64,000 bases of DNA from Methanoregula sp. (GCA_026625165.1 CP112999.1:1178001-1242000), one strand, 5' to 3'; positions 26,207 through 35,006 are shown, counted from the stretch's first letter. Notes: generated from the sequence alone by a model not told the origin. Numbers and translations are program-made.

Positions 26207-26433
26207 GGGGTCGTGGCCAAGCCCGGAATGGCGACGGGCTCCAGCGGTCTTTGCATCGTTCTCACACAAAGCAGATGATGAACAATGGGTCTACTGAATT
26301 GACTTCGTTCACAATTGTGTGAAGGAAGTCATCGAGAAACTCATCAGAGTTTCGAATTGGATGATGACCCGTTGGAGCACTGATGCATGTCGGAGAGACC
26401 CGTCGATCGTGAGTTCAAATCTCACCGACCCCA
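26207..26433 (+). tRNA. tRNA-Trp (anticodon CCA) with a 153-base intron
   Basis: Exons 26207-26244 and 26398-26433 fold as tRNA-Trp: acceptor GGGGTCG/CGACCCC, discriminator A, D stem GCC/GGC, anticodon stem ACGGG/CCCGT with loop CTCCAG+A, so the anticodon is CCA at 26241-26243, and T stem GTGAG/CTCAC. The intron interrupts after position 37, the canonical archaeal site. An intron in this tRNA is usual in Euryarchaeota. Confidence 0.95.
26245..26397 (+). ncRNA. Box C/D 2'-O-methylation guide RNA in the tRNA-Trp intron
   Basis: Box C TGATGA at 26276-26281, D' CTGA at 26294-26297, C' TGATGA at 26362-26367, D CTGA at 26380-26383. The D guide TTGGAGCA pairs with the anticodon loop of the same tRNA so that the fifth base before box D pairs with C34. 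The D' guide ATGGGTCTA pairs with the 3' exon so that the fifth base points to C39. This matches the known halophile intron, which guides methylation at 34 and 39. Between D' and C' are two extra hairpins, 26301-26330 and 26336-26353. Confidence 0.9.
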
Positions 26434-26515
26434 CATTTTCTGACTTATTTTACCCTGTTTTGATATCTTTATCATATGCGACGGTTACATTATAAAATAG
26501 GAGAAGAGAAATTCC

Positions 26516-27703
26516 ATGTATCTTATAGGAGAAGCCCTCATAGGTGACGGTGCGGAACTGGCACATATCGACCTGCTCATCGGCGACAAGGAAGGCCCGG
26601 TCGGTGCCTCCTTTGCCAATGCAATTTCCCAGCTGTCGATGGGGCACACGCCCCTGCTCGCGGTTGTGCGCCCGAATCTGCTTACAAAACCAGTCACCCT
26701 TGTGATACCCAAGGTCACGTTAAAAAACATCTCGCAGGTCAACGAGATGTTCGGGCCGGTTCAGGCGGCAGTCGCAAAGGCTGTCGCTGACTGTGTCGAA
26801 GAGAAAGTCTTTGAAAACGCGAAAGTGGATGTGGAAAATATCGTCATCCTTGCATCTGCGTTCCTGCACCCGGACGCAAAAGACTACAATAAGATCTACC
26901 GGTACAACTACGGTGCGACGAAGCTTGCCATCAACCGGGCGTTTGAAAAGTTCCCTGACACAAAGACGCTTGTGTTTGAGAAAGACCGTGCCGCCCACGC
27001 GATCATGGGGTTCAAGGTGGAGCGCCTCTGGGACCCGCCTTACCTGCAGGTGGCAATTGATCTTGTGGACATGGGCAGGGTTGCTGCAGTGCTCACACAG
27101 GTCCCGACAAACGACCACGTGATCATTGAGGCGGGTACACCGCTTGTCAAGAAGTTCGGGCTTGGCGTCATCTCCGAGATCCGCAAGCTGCGGCCCAACG
27201 CGTTCATCATCGCGGACTTAAAGATCCTTGATACCGGCAACCTCGAAGCCCGCATGGCAGCCGATGCCTCAGCGGACGCAGTCGTCATCTCCGGACTCGC
27301 CCCGACTTCCACGATGGAGAAGGCGATCACCGAGGCCCGAAAGGTCGGCATCTACTCGATCATCGATATGCTGAACGTGCAGAACCCGGTCAAAGTGATC
27401 GAGAAGCTCAAGGCCAAGCCGGATATTGTCGAGCTCCACCGTGCGATCGACACCGACGACACCGCCCATGCATGGGGCGACATTGCGGCACTCAAGAAGG
27501 CAGCCGGCGGCAAGCTCCTCATAGCAACTGCGGGCGGCATCCGCGTCAACGTGGTCAAGGACGCTTTGAAAGCGGGCGCCGACATCCTCGTGGTCGGCCG
27601 TGCAATCACCGCGAGCAAGGACATCCGCCACTCGGCCGAGGCATTCATCGAGCAGCTCGATAAGGAAGAGATCGACCAGTTCCGGGTTATGACGGATTTC
27701 TGA
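26516..27703 (+). CDS. fae-hps: Bifunctional formaldehyde-activating enzyme / 3-hexulose-6-phosphate synthase
   Basis: 395 residues. About 1-165 is Fae (IGEALIGDGAELAHIDLLIG, LLAVVRPNLLTKPVT), which joins formaldehyde to tetrahydromethanopterin. About 170-395 is Hps (LQVAIDLVDMGRVAAVL, FIIADLKILDTGNLEARMAA), an orotidine-decarboxylase-fold aldolase that links ribulose-5-phosphate and hexulose-6-phosphate. In methanogens the fused enzyme supplies ribulose-5-phosphate for nucleotides and returns formaldehyde to the C1 carrier. The 3' end is duplicated downstream at 28299-28514. Confidence 0.96.
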   Translation: MYLIGEALIGDGAELAHIDLLIGDKEGPVGASFANAISQLSMGHTPLLAVVRPNLLTKPVTLVIPKVTLKNISQVNEMFGPVQAAVAKAVADCVEEKVFENAKVDVENIVILASAFLHPDAKDYNKIYRYNYGATKLAINRAFEKFPDTKTLVFEKDRAAHAIMGFKVERLWDPPYLQVAIDLVDMGRVAAVLTQVPTNDHVIIEAGTPLVKKFGLGVISEIRKLRPNAFIIADLKILDTGNLEARMAADASADAVVISGLAPTSTMEKAITEARKVGIYSIIDMLNVQNPVKVIEKLKAKPDIVELHRAIDTDDTAHAWGDIAALKKAAGGKLLIATAGGIRVNVVKDALKAGADILVVGRAITASKDIRHSAEAFIEQLDKEEIDQFRVMTDF

Positions 27704-27717
27704 ATTACCACTCAATC

Positions 27718-27727
27718 TTTTTTTTTT
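27718..27727 (+). terminator. T10 run after fae-hps
   Basis: Ten consecutive T residues 14 bases after the stop form a strong archaeal-type terminator between fae-hps and the HicB gene. Confidence 0.6.
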
Positions 27728-27831
27728 GGTTTGCCACGTTACAAACAACAGAACCTTCTGTTGCTCTAAAATCCTCAAGCGATCTCCTTATTATTCCGAA
27801 GTTCCAATGAAATGATAGGTTTGGGATTTCC

Positions 27832-28047
27832 ATGCAACCCTTCAAGATCATTGTCGAGAAACACCCGGACGGTTATCTTGCCTACCCTGTCGGCATGAAA
27901 GGTGTTGTCATCGGCGAAGGTGATACCTATGAGGAAGCGGTTGCCGATGTTACCTCTGCAATCAGGTTCCATATCGATACTTTCGGGAAAGACGCATTCT
28001 GTGAGGACGAGATCATCGACACGCGGCTTGCCGAGGTCGTCGTCTGA
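27832..28047 (+). CDS. hicB: HicB-family antitoxin
   Basis: 71 residues with the HicB/UPF0150 fold: KIIVEKHPDGYLAYPVGMKG and the helix GDTYEEAVADVTSAIRFHI. It is a partial RNase-H-like antitoxin that masks HicA; no C-terminal DNA-binding domain is present. The stop TGA is followed directly by the hicA ATG. The module lies between fae-hps and a decayed copy of the hps 3' end, so it may have come in with a duplication. Confidence 0.85.
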   Translation: MQPFKIIVEKHPDGYLAYPVGMKGVVIGEGDTYEEAVADVTSAIRFHIDTFGKDAFCEDEIIDTRLAEVVV

Positions 28048-28284
28048 ATGAAATTTCCGCATGACGCGCCCAAGCAGCGGGTCATTCATGCGTTTCAATT
28101 GCTGGGGTTCCGGGTCGTTAGGGTTGGGAATCATATCGCACTGGAACGGGCAAACCCGGACGGCTCAAAGACTCCCATGACGATGCCGAATCACGAAACA
28201 ATCAAAGGATCCACCCTGATAACCATATGCACGCAGGCCGGCATTCCGCGGGATATTTTTCTGGAAGCATACGGGAAGAGCTGA
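28048..28284 (+). CDS. hicA: HicA-family mRNA interferase toxin
   Basis: 78 residues, dsRBD-like HicA fold: LLGFRVVRVGNHIALERAN, in which the His is the expected catalytic residue, then MTMPNHETIKGSTLITICTQAGI. Cleaves mRNA when free of HicB (family knowledge). The gene abuts the hicB stop. Slightly longer in the middle (NPDGSKTP) than the copy at 37638. Confidence 0.85.
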   Translation: MKFPHDAPKQRVIHAFQLLGFRVVRVGNHIALERANPDGSKTPMTMPNHETIKGSTLITICTQAGIPRDIFLEAYGKS

Positions 28285-28298
28285 TCAACGGTTGGGTC

Positions 28299-28514
28299 GG
28301 CACTCAAGAAAGCAGCCGGTGGCAAGCTCCTCGTCGGACCGCAGGCGGCATCCGCGTGAACGTGGTCAAGGACGCACTCAAGGCCGGCGCAGACATCCTC
28401 GTGGTCGGCCGTGCAATCACCGCGAGCAAGGACATCCACCATGCGACTGAGGGTTTCCTCGAACAGCTCGACCGCGAAGAGATCGACCAGTTCCGGGTTA
28501 TGACGGACTTTTAA
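28299..28514 (+). pseudogene. Remnant of a second hps 3' end
   Basis: About 215 bases align with the last part of fae-hps (from GGCACTCAAGAA at 27487 to the stop). A one-base loss (CTCCTCGTCGGACCGCAGG against CTCCTCATAGCAACTGCGGG) breaks the frame near 28340. Downstream it reads GGIRVNVVKDALKAGADI, IHHATEGFLEQLDREE and FRVMTDF, closely like the intact gene but with its own substitutions (IHHATEG for IRHSAEA). No start or upstream part exists. A decayed paralogue, not functional. Confidence 0.85.
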
Positions 28515-28617
28515 GCCCGTCATTATGTATATTTCAATTTATTTTTAATCGTTAAGGTTCGGTCGGCGCACTCCACCGCGATGTTCAAGGCGCCAACATT
28601 TTTGTTATTAAAAGTTG

Positions 28618-29511
28618 TCAAATCTCTGATTTTCTTGATTCATAGTATTTTTTAAACTCTGATATTTGCTGCCGTGTTGCAAGAAACAACTTCATGTTAC
28701 CATACTTATAAAAATCAAAATCATCATAATCCAGAGCTCGGTTAAACGTTCTAATTGTTATTTCCTTATCAGAAAATTCAATTATTTGAATCATCTTTTC
28801 TAGGGTGGGTTCAATTTTTTTATCATAAGCCCTTGCACCGATTTGAATTACCATATTTAAAATAATTTCACCAAATTTCCAATCGTATATGATTGAATTG
28901 TCCCCAGCAGCACAAAAATGTAAGAAATTACTCACTTTTATCAGATTTTCATCTGATTTTTCTGAGATTCTTATGCAAATTTCATAAAAAACCAATATGC
29001 AGAATTTTGCACCTTGGAATAGTGGATCTTTAAAAATATCATCAACACTTTTCGCTGTTTCAAAAGGGAAACGGATTTTTTCAGTAACTTTATTAAATGT
29101 TGTCTGATACTTTTTTTCCCATTTTTCAATAAAATTTTGCTGTGCAGCGAAAATAGTTATTAGCCCTTCATTAATAACAAATGGATTTTGTGAAAAATTT
29201 TCTAAATTTTGACCTATCGTCCTTATAACGAATATTTTAGAAAATGCATCTATTCTTCCAGATTCTTTTAGTAACGAATATATTAAAAAAGATGTTCGGG
29301 GAATATCGTTGTTATCTAATGCATTTTTAATTAGGAGATTAATTTCTGTTATATCATTTAAAATGGAGTCCCCCCATTGTCCTTTTACATGTCGGTTAAA
29401 TACCCAAATTCGAAATGTGTCAGTAAAATTCGTCAAAGTAGAAAGAAAAGTCCTCTTTCCCACTTGGAAAGATATTGTCGCAAATGCTGCCGCAGTATTG
29501 ATATCTACCAT
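28618..29511 (-). CDS. Orphan protein of unknown function, AT-rich gene
   Basis: 297 residues, no family recognised. Mostly helical by composition, rich in Ile, Phe, Asn and Lys, with no signal peptide or clear transmembrane helix (the FATISFQVG start is only mildly hydrophobic). The gene is far more AT-rich than its neighbours, and with the insertion sequence just upstream this points to horizontal transfer. Its 5' end is 86 bases from the insertion-sequence end, so its native promoter may have been displaced. Confidence 0.6.
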   Translation of the reverse strand: MVDINTAAAFATISFQVGKRTFLSTLTNFTDTFRIWVFNRHVKGQWGDSILNDITEINLLIKNALDNNDIPRTSFLIYSLLKESGRIDAFSKIFVIRTIGQNLENFSQNPFVINEGLITIFAAQQNFIEKWEKKYQTTFNKVTEKIRFPFETAKSVDDIFKDPLFQGAKFCILVFYEICIRISEKSDENLIKVSNFLHFCAAGDNSIIYDWKFGEIILNMVIQIGARAYDKKIEPTLEKMIQIIEFSDKEITIRTFNRALDYDDFDFYKYGNMKLFLATRQQISEFKKYYESRKSEI

Positions 29512-30496
29512 ATGATTTTTTTAAATGATAATTAAAAATAAAAATTTTCTTATCAAGTTCTTTTAAAAAAATTAATTTTTTAAAGTTGGATTTTTCGGCT
29601 CTGTAGAATTCCTCAATACGAATAAGAACTGAAATTGTTAACATCATTCTTGAGAGGTTATAGAGGATCACTTTAATTTTGATCTCCTTGATCTGGAGTC
29701 TGTATTTTCGAGCCTTGAGGGCTTCTCCGAACTTTCTTTTCAGGACGGAGAATACCGTTTCGACCTTATTTCTCTGATGATACTTATCTTCATCGAATGA
29801 CTGAGCGATTCGTCTTCGGTAATACCCGGAGATTCGTTTCCGTTTTCTGTTTCTGACCGGGATAAGGGAACAGGAGTTGAGGGAGTCCCGGATCAATTCA
29901 TGGATCTCTTCAGAGTCGTATCCTTTGTCCATGACATAGAGGTCGGATTGTCTGGTTCTGTGAGTTTGTTTCAGGAGTTTTTCAGCGTGAGGGATATCAT
30001 GGACCGGGTGCTGGGAGATCTTCAGACCGGTGATAATCTGACGATCAGTATCAACGGAGATCGAGGTTTTCAGGAACCGTTTTCTGGTCTTACCGGTTCT
30101 CCACGAATAATAATGGCTGGCATAGGAGCTGGTGAACCCGGATGAATCGATAGCAGTACAAGGGATCCTCTCGCCCCAGTCGTAGAACATTTTCATGAGC
30201 CGGTTAAGTAACCGGGTGAAAGTGAATGATCGGATCCGTTGACAGAACTTCTGGATAGTCGTGAAATGAGGTACTTCATCGAGGTGAATCTTCTCTCTGA
30301 GAGAATCCATGATCTCAGTTAGTTCGATCGTGTCCCGGTAATCTTCAGACAGATATTCTTTCAGGAGAAGGAGAATGAGTAACTGGTGTTGGGTATAGGT
30401 TTTTCTTGAGAACTTGGAAGAGAAAAGAGGAATTCTTGAATCTTTGATCAATCCGGATGATATTTCAACAAACCTGATATACCGGTTTGCTGACAC
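29420..30496 (-). CDS. DDE transposase (IS5/IS4-like)
   Basis: 358 residues from the GTG at 30496, which has AAGGAG 8-13 bases upstream. DDE-type features: [20 protein letters not shown] (first Asp), [13 protein letters not shown] (second Asp), and [21 protein letters not shown] (the Y-x2-R-x3-E-x6-K motif with the Glu). The frame has no stop within the element: it passes through the terminal repeat (EFYRAE) and adds about 50 residues of flanking DNA, overlapping the orphan gene. The core is intact and probably active. Confidence 0.85.
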   Translation of the reverse strand: MSANRYIRFVEISSGLIKDSRIPLFSSKFSRKTYTQHQLLILLLLKEYLSEDYRDTIELTEIMDSLREKIHLDEVPHFTTIQKFCQRIRSFTFTRLLNRLMKMFYDWGERIPCTAIDSSGFTSSYASHYYSWRTGKTRKRFLKTSISVDTDRQIITGLKISQHPVHDIPHAEKLLKQTHRTRQSDLYVMDKGYDSEEIHELIRDSLNSCSLIPVRNRKRKRISGYYRRRIAQSFDEDKYHQRNKVETVFSVLKRKFGEALKARKYRLQIKEIKIKVILYNLSRMMLTISVLIRIEEFYRAEKSNFKKLIFLKELDKKIFIFNYHLKKSYGRYQYCGSICDNIFPSGKEDFSFYFDEFY

Positions 30497-30605
30497 TATA
30501 TCGTCTCCTTACAGGTTGATTGCATAACAAGGTAAGGAGACACCGTACCTTAGCTCTTTCGGTCGTCGGTACAACTCTGTTTTAGATCAGGTTTTCTACA
30601 GAGCC
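29597..30605. mobile_element. Insertion sequence, 1009 bp, IS5-like, with GGCTCTGTAGAA ends
   Basis: Terminal inverted repeats GGCTCTGTAGAA (29597) and TTCTACAGAGCC (to 30605) bound a single transposase gene. No convincing target duplication is seen (flanks ATTTTTC and AAAAAAAC). The same ends bound the short elements at 53740-53832 and, imperfectly, 63416-63624, so they are likely non-autonomous relatives mobilised by this transposase. Confidence 0.85.
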
Positions 30606-30758
30606 AAAAAAACCTGAACTTCCTTGTTTGAAAAAAATACAGGACAGAAAAATATACCGATAATATACCGATATAGAGATTTATCGGGATTTCTTTATGA
30701 TAAAAATCAGTATGACAGGATATCTATAGGTATATCTCCCGGGAAAAATAAAAATAAT

Positions 30759-31571
30759 TCAGAGCCTCCTGAGCTTCCGGTCAACCTTTGCAAAGAAATT
30801 CTGCCCTGCATCCACCAACAAGGCAGGTTGAACTGATTTTTTTACCTCAATAATATTGTCGGTTCCAAGCTCAACAGTCCGCTGTCCGTCAATGACGAGG
30901 TCTGCGGGTTTGGCACTCTCCAGCCGGATCTCGATGTGCCTGTCGCTGCTGATCACGTGGGGGCGTGATGAGAGCATGTAGGGGGCAAGGGGAACCAACA
31001 CAATTCCTTCAATCCGCGGGTCGACAATCGGGCCGCCGGCGCTCATCGCATAAGCGGTTGAACCTGTAGGGGTGCTGATCAAAAGTCCATCGGCCCGGAA
31101 CTGTTCTGCAACCACGCCATCGACAAGGATGGAAAACCGGAGCATTTTTGCCGGCCGTGTAGTGATTATGAGCGCCTCGTTCAGCGCTTCACCAAGGAGC
31201 AAACCTTCCCTGCTGAGTGCAAGGCGCATCCGCGGTTCGGCATTAACCGTCCCGGAAATGCCGCTTAAGAACGACAGTGCCTTTTTTGGTTCGAGATCTG
31301 CAAGGAACCCGACCTCTCCCCAGTTGATCCCGACAAGCGGGATCTGCCGTTCCATCCGCTGGACCGATCGCAGGATTGTGCCGTCGCCACCGATAACTAC
31401 GACAAGGTCGGCAGGTGCAGATGCAAGCGCGGCACCGGATACGCCCATAGACCCTGCAGTCTCCTCCTCGAAGATGACCTCATGCCCCCGTGCAATAAGG
31501 TCGCTTCCGAGCTGCCTTGTGAAACTGAGCGCTTCGCCGCTGTCAATCCGTGAAACCAGGAGCATCTTCAT
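30759..31571 (-). CDS. nadK: NAD kinase
   Basis: Makes NADP from NAD. 270 residues with [13 protein letters not shown] (the GGDG ATP-site), ALNEALI, and [20 protein letters not shown], all hallmarks of the family. It lies 11 bases downstream of the FBPase/IMPase-family gene. In Methanocaldococcus jannaschii the two activities are fused in one protein; here they are adjacent genes. Confidence 0.95.
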   Translation of the reverse strand: MKMLLVSRIDSGEALSFTRQLGSDLIARGHEVIFEEETAGSMGVSGAALASAPADLVVVIGGDGTILRSVQRMERQIPLVGINWGEVGFLADLEPKKALSFLSGISGTVNAEPRMRLALSREGLLLGEALNEALIITTRPAKMLRFSILVDGVVAEQFRADGLLISTPTGSTAYAMSAGGPIVDPRIEGIVLVPLAPYMLSSRPHVISSDRHIEIRLESAKPADLVIDGQRTVELGTDNIIEVKKSVQPALLVDAGQNFFAKVDRKLRRL

Positions 31572-31582
31572 GATTTTTTATG

Positions 31583-32359
31583 TCACCTCAGGTATTCGAT
31601 CACCTTGTGGTGCAGGACACCATTTGTGGCGGCAAGGCACCTGCCGATGGTCACTTCGTTGGGGAACCGGATGGTGCTGCCTTCAAGGTCCGTTACCCTG
31701 CCGCCGGCTTCAGTGCAGACGAGCATCCCGGCTGCCGCATCCGTCACCCTCAGTGTGCCCCGGAGGTCGATGAACCCGTCGATCCTGCCGCAGCCGACAT
31801 AACAGAGTTCGAGCGCCGATGCCCCGAGCAGGCGCCAGCGCCGTATCTTCATGCCCAGCTGCATGACCCGGCTCGGGTCGAACTTTCTGCCGTACACGCT
31901 CATCGCGCATTCATCAAGATGGGAGGTTGTACTAACTCGTATCGGCTTCTTGTTGCAATGTGAAAACTTTCCCTTGACCGCGGTGAATGTCTCCCCGCTG
32001 GCAAGGTTGCGTATAAATGCCTGCTGCACCTCACCTTCTTCTGCATACGCGATGGATAGCGCGTAAAACGGGATCCCTGCAACGGCGTTGAAGGTGCCGT
32101 CAATGGGGTCAAGGAAGATGGTCCCCTTCCCGCCGCCAAATTCTTTTTTTCCGAGTTCTTCGCTGACAAGAATGCTGCAGAGCGGGTGGCTGATGAGGTA
32201 TTCCACGATACAGTCCTCGGCTGCCTGGTCGATCCGTTTGGTCGGGGTAAGGTCGGCCCCGATCTTTATCGTATCCCCTGCTGCCGGTGTCCCCTCGAGA
32301 TCGCAGATCGCGTCTTTGACCGCCTGTGCCATCTCTTCACATGCTGAAAGGAACTCCAT
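31583..32359 (-). CDS. suhB: Fructose-1,6-bisphosphatase / inositol-monophosphatase family phosphatase
   Basis: 258 residues. The Mg-binding motifs are present: EELG (60s), DPIDGTFNAVAGIPFY, and RVTDAAAGMLVCTEAGG. Archaeal members hydrolyse fructose-1,6-bisphosphate, inositol-1-phosphate and sometimes NADP, so pairing with NAD kinase suggests a role in NADP balance as well as gluconeogenesis (inference). First gene of a two-gene unit with nadK. Confidence 0.92.
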   Translation of the reverse strand: MEFLSACEEMAQAVKDAICDLEGTPAAGDTIKIGADLTPTKRIDQAAEDCIVEYLISHPLCSILVSEELGKKEFGGGKGTIFLDPIDGTFNAVAGIPFYALSIAYAEEGEVQQAFIRNLASGETFTAVKGKFSHCNKKPIRVSTTSHLDECAMSVYGRKFDPSRVMQLGMKIRRWRLLGASALELCYVGCGRIDGFIDLRGTLRVTDAAAGMLVCTEAGGRVTDLEGSTIRFPNEVTIGRCLAATNGVLHHKVIEYLR

Positions 32360-32395
32360 ACCTGCCCGCCGGATTTTTTCTCCTTATCTATTATA

Positions 32396-32499
32396 GTCGC
32401 AGCTCAAAGGTATCCTGACGGATATCTTCTCATGCTCCCTTTCGGTCGCAGCTCAAAGGTATCCTGACGGATATCTTCTCATGCTCCCTTTCGGTCGCA
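32396..32499. repeat. Tandem 49-bp repeat, two full copies plus a 6-base third
   Basis: GTCGCAGCTC starts at 32396 and at 32445, and GTCGCA again at 32494. The two 49-base units are identical. Each contains the near-palindrome AAGGTATCC-TGAC-GGATATCTT. On the minus strand this is a GAGAAGATATCC hairpin with a GTCA loop, of the dispersed type seen at 26336, 36715, 60967, 61021 and 63492. No spacers, so not CRISPR. Confidence 0.9.
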
Positions 32500-32514
32500 T
32501 TTTACTGTCCGTTG

Positions 32515-32573
32515 TATTTATTAATGCAATAAAGATAAATTACTAACGCGTGCGAGTATATAGGAGCAAGGAG
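32515..32573 (+). promoter_or_regulatory. Promoter and ribosome-binding site of the aIF5A gene
   Basis: TATTTATTAAT at 32515-32525 is a TATA-like element, and AAGGAG at 32568-32573 is a strong Shine-Dalgarno sequence 8 bases before the ATG at 32582. The pair fixes the start and implies a leader of roughly 30 bases. Confidence 0.5.
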
Positions 32574-32581
32574 CCAGTTTC

Positions 32582-32959
32582 ATGAAAGAACAGACAGAGA
32601 TCGGGAAGATCAAAGAAGGCCGCTATATTGTTATCGACGATGAGCCGTGTAAGGTGCAGGGAATTGCAACATCAAAGCCCGGCAAGCATGGTGCGGCAAA
32701 GGCACGGATCGATGCAGTCGGGATTTTTGACGGTGTGAAGCGGTCGATCGTGCAGCCGGTCTCGGCAAAGACATACGTGCCGGTCGTCGAGCGCAAAAGC
32801 GGGCAGGTCATATCTATAGCAGGGAACATGGCACAGCTGATGGACATGAAGGATTTTTCTAACTTCGAGATCGTGATCCCTGAAGACAAAAAAGGGCATG
32901 TTGAGGTAGGAAAGGAGATCATGTATATCGAGTCCATGGGAAAGAAAAAGATCGACTGA
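32582..32959 (+). CDS. eif5A: Translation factor aIF5A (hypusine/deoxyhypusine-containing)
   Basis: Helps ribosomes through difficult peptide bonds such as Pro runs. 125 residues: an SH3-like N-domain with the modification loop TSKPGKHGAAKA, whose central Lys is the (deoxy)hypusine site, and an OB-fold C-domain. Translated from the ATG with AAGGAG. The next gene, agmatinase, supplies the polyamine precursor for the hypusine-type modification. Confidence 0.96.
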   Translation: MKEQTEIGKIKEGRYIVIDDEPCKVQGIATSKPGKHGAAKARIDAVGIFDGVKRSIVQPVSAKTYVPVVERKSGQVISIAGNMAQLMDMKDFSNFEIVIPEDKKGHVEVGKEIMYIESMGKKKID

Positions 32960-32978
32960 CAACCTACTGGTCAACCCT

Positions 32979-33830
32979 ATGCAGAATTTTAAAAACAGTC
33001 TTTTTGCCAATTGTGTTTCCGGTTACACCGACGCCAGTTATGTCCTCTTCGGCGTCCCGTACGACAGCACGACCACTTTTAAGCCCGGCACCCGTGACGG
33101 TCCCCGTGCAATCCGTGAGTACTCGTATAATTTTGAAAGGTACATGCCCGCATTCGATCTCAACTTTAACGATATCCCGGTGACAGACCTTGGGGATATC
33201 GATACCGGCGTGATGCCGGAGGATGTGGTGGCGGATGTCTTTGATGCAGTGCAGGAGATCATCCGGGACAAAAAAATTCCCGTCATGCTGGGGGGGGAAC
33301 ATTCCATTACGACCGGGGCGGTGCGTGCGGTACAACCCGACTGCTACGTGGTGTGTGACGCTCATCTCGACCTGCGGGACGAGTTCCGGGGGACGCGGTA
33401 CAACCATGCCTGCACCACCCGGCGCATTCTTGACGACGGGGTAAAGGATATCATCATTGTGGGGGGACGGAGCGGGACAAAAGACCAGTTCGATCTCGCC
33501 CGGTCACTCACCCTCTATACCGCAGACGAGATACACCGGCGCGGGATGGACGCGATCGTAACGGAGATCAAGGACGCTGTGAGACAGAAACGCGTGTACC
33601 TTTCCATCGATGCTGATGCGATCGACTGCTGCCTGACACCGGGGCTCGGGACCCCGGAGCCGTTCGGGCTCACGCCACAGGATGTCCGGGACATTATTTT
33701 AACCGTTGCGCCGCGGGCGGTTGCTTTTGATTATGTAGAAGTGAGCCCGTTTGATTGCGGGCAGACGGCAACGGTTGCGGCGCAGCTGGTAAGGGAATTT
33801 ATTGCAGCGCACTCGAAATTTTCGACCTGA
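32979..33830 (+). CDS. speB: Agmatinase
   Basis: Hydrolyses agmatine to putrescine and urea. 283 residues with the ureohydrolase Mn ligands: LGGEHSITTGAV, CDAHLDLRDEF and SIDADAIDCC. The gene starts 19 bases after eif5A and forms an operon with it. Conserved pairing of aIF5A and agmatinase in archaea fits polyamine supply for the factor's lysine modification. Confidence 0.93.
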   Translation: MQNFKNSLFANCVSGYTDASYVLFGVPYDSTTTFKPGTRDGPRAIREYSYNFERYMPAFDLNFNDIPVTDLGDIDTGVMPEDVVADVFDAVQEIIRDKKIPVMLGGEHSITTGAVRAVQPDCYVVCDAHLDLRDEFRGTRYNHACTTRRILDDGVKDIIIVGGRSGTKDQFDLARSLTLYTADEIHRRGMDAIVTEIKDAVRQKRVYLSIDADAIDCCLTPGLGTPEPFGLTPQDVRDIILTVAPRAVAFDYVEVSPFDCGQTATVAAQLVREFIAAHSKFST

Positions 33831-33846
33831 ATTTTTTTTAAAAAAT
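33831..33846. terminator. T8/A-run between convergent genes
   Basis: An A2T8A6-type palindromic stretch lies exactly between the speB stop and the stop of the minus-strand gene at 33847. It can serve as a bidirectional terminator. Confidence 0.45.
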
Positions 33847-34671
33847 TCAAATTTTCCCAAGGTAGTTGTTGGGAACCATGATATCAATCTTATAGGATGC
33901 GAGATACCTTGCTGTGATAATGAAATAATAACTTCTGCTGCCTTCAAAGATTTTTTCTTTCCATGGGCGCGGGTCATTGGTTTTCCAGAGCGCAGGATCG
34001 AGACTCCCTGAAGGTGTTATTGTCTTTACGAACCGGGATGGATTGTTTGCATCAACTACATCAATGGTAAAAGAGGGTTTGGTAGTTGAATATGAGCCCT
34101 GCGCACCGGACGCCGATACTGATACGTCGCTTTGTTCACTCAAATCAGAAGCTGTTGGATCCACCGAGTACCAGATTTCCCAGTAAGGGAAAGGGATATC
34201 GATAACCTGCGTCGTGCCGCTGTATTGACCGGTGATGGGGGTTTTCAGGATAGAGGTATAATTCGTTGAACGATATGGCGTCTGTTTGTCAAGGGTCTGA
34301 TTTATATCGCGAGGGATAAAGGTGCTCAGGTTCACGTTATACGTAGCCGGGTCCACGAATCCCACGGTCTGCCCTGTACCGTTCCAGACCAGCAACGTTT
34401 GTGCCGGTACCGGTGTTGATACGGTGGGCACCGGTGTTGGCTCCGCTGTCGTCGGCATGCCAGTGACCGGTGATGTCACCGGAGTTATGACCGATGTTGT
34501 CAAGATCGGTGACGGTGCCGAGGGGAGGGGGGGCATCTTTGGCAGTGCCGGCAATTCCGGTATACTGAAATTAGGAGGTTCGTGGGTTGCCACAGGTTTG
34601 ATGATAAGCGCAATGACCACCAGTAAACCCAGCGCGAAGATCACCCACTGGTAGTCCTCCTTCTGCATCAA
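33847..34671 (-). CDS. Membrane-anchored surface protein of unknown function
   Basis: 274 residues: one N-terminal transmembrane helix (WVIFALGLLVVIALIIKPVA), a long Pro/Thr/Ser stalk (about 35-90), and a beta-rich exterior domain (FPYWEIWYSVDPTASDLSEQ to YKIDIMVPNNYLGKI). Similar domain plans occur in many Methanomicrobia proteins of unknown role. No catalytic motif seen. Confidence 0.6.
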   Translation of the reverse strand: MMQKEDYQWVIFALGLLVVIALIIKPVATHEPPNFSIPELPALPKMPPLPSAPSPILTTSVITPVTSPVTGMPTTAEPTPVPTVSTPVPAQTLLVWNGTGQTVGFVDPATYNVNLSTFIPRDINQTLDKQTPYRSTNYTSILKTPITGQYSGTTQVIDIPFPYWEIWYSVDPTASDLSEQSDVSVSASGAQGSYSTTKPSFTIDVVDANNPSRFVKTITPSGSLDPALWKTNDPRPWKEKIFEGSRSYYFIITARYLASYKIDIMVPNNYLGKI

Positions 34672-34811
34672 ACATGACTTGGTTGCCGGGATATATCAAT
34701 ATGTCAGCGGGTGATCTCCCGCCCTCCAATCCTCTTGTAACCCTCCTGCTCATGATCCAAAATGGCCAGAATGATCATATTTTTCATGTTGGCAATGCTT
34801 ACACTATGATC

Positions 34812-35006
34812 ATGTCCGCAGTAAAGCGAATCCCGGTGGCGGAACCCGTCTGGAAGGATCTTGCAGAGATGCGTCTTGCCGGCCAGACCTATACCGATCT
34901 CCTCTCCGAGATGATAGAGGAGCGGAAAAAAGCACGTCTTGCGCGGGATATGCAGCGTATTGAGGAAGAAGGTACGTTTGTCCCCTTCTCGGAGATCCGC
35001 AATTGA
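34812..35006 (+). CDS. Antitoxin of a RelE-type toxin-antitoxin pair
   Basis: 64 residues: VKRIPVAEPVWKDLAEMRLAGQTYTDLLSEMIEERKKARL resembles the small archaeal antitoxins (DUF7557/VapB-like) with an N-terminal strand and helix. The acidic tail EEEGTFVPFSEIRN is shared in pattern with the antitoxin at 38636. Start ATG at 34812. Its stop overlaps the toxin start. Confidence 0.75.
   Translation: MSAVKRIPVAEPVWKDLAEMRLAGQTYTDLLSEMIEERKKARLARDMQRIEEEGTFVPFSEIRN

Noticed and set aside
32396-32499. Possible CRISPR array
   Set aside because: Only two directly adjacent identical units and a partial third, with no spacers and no cas genes in the window.
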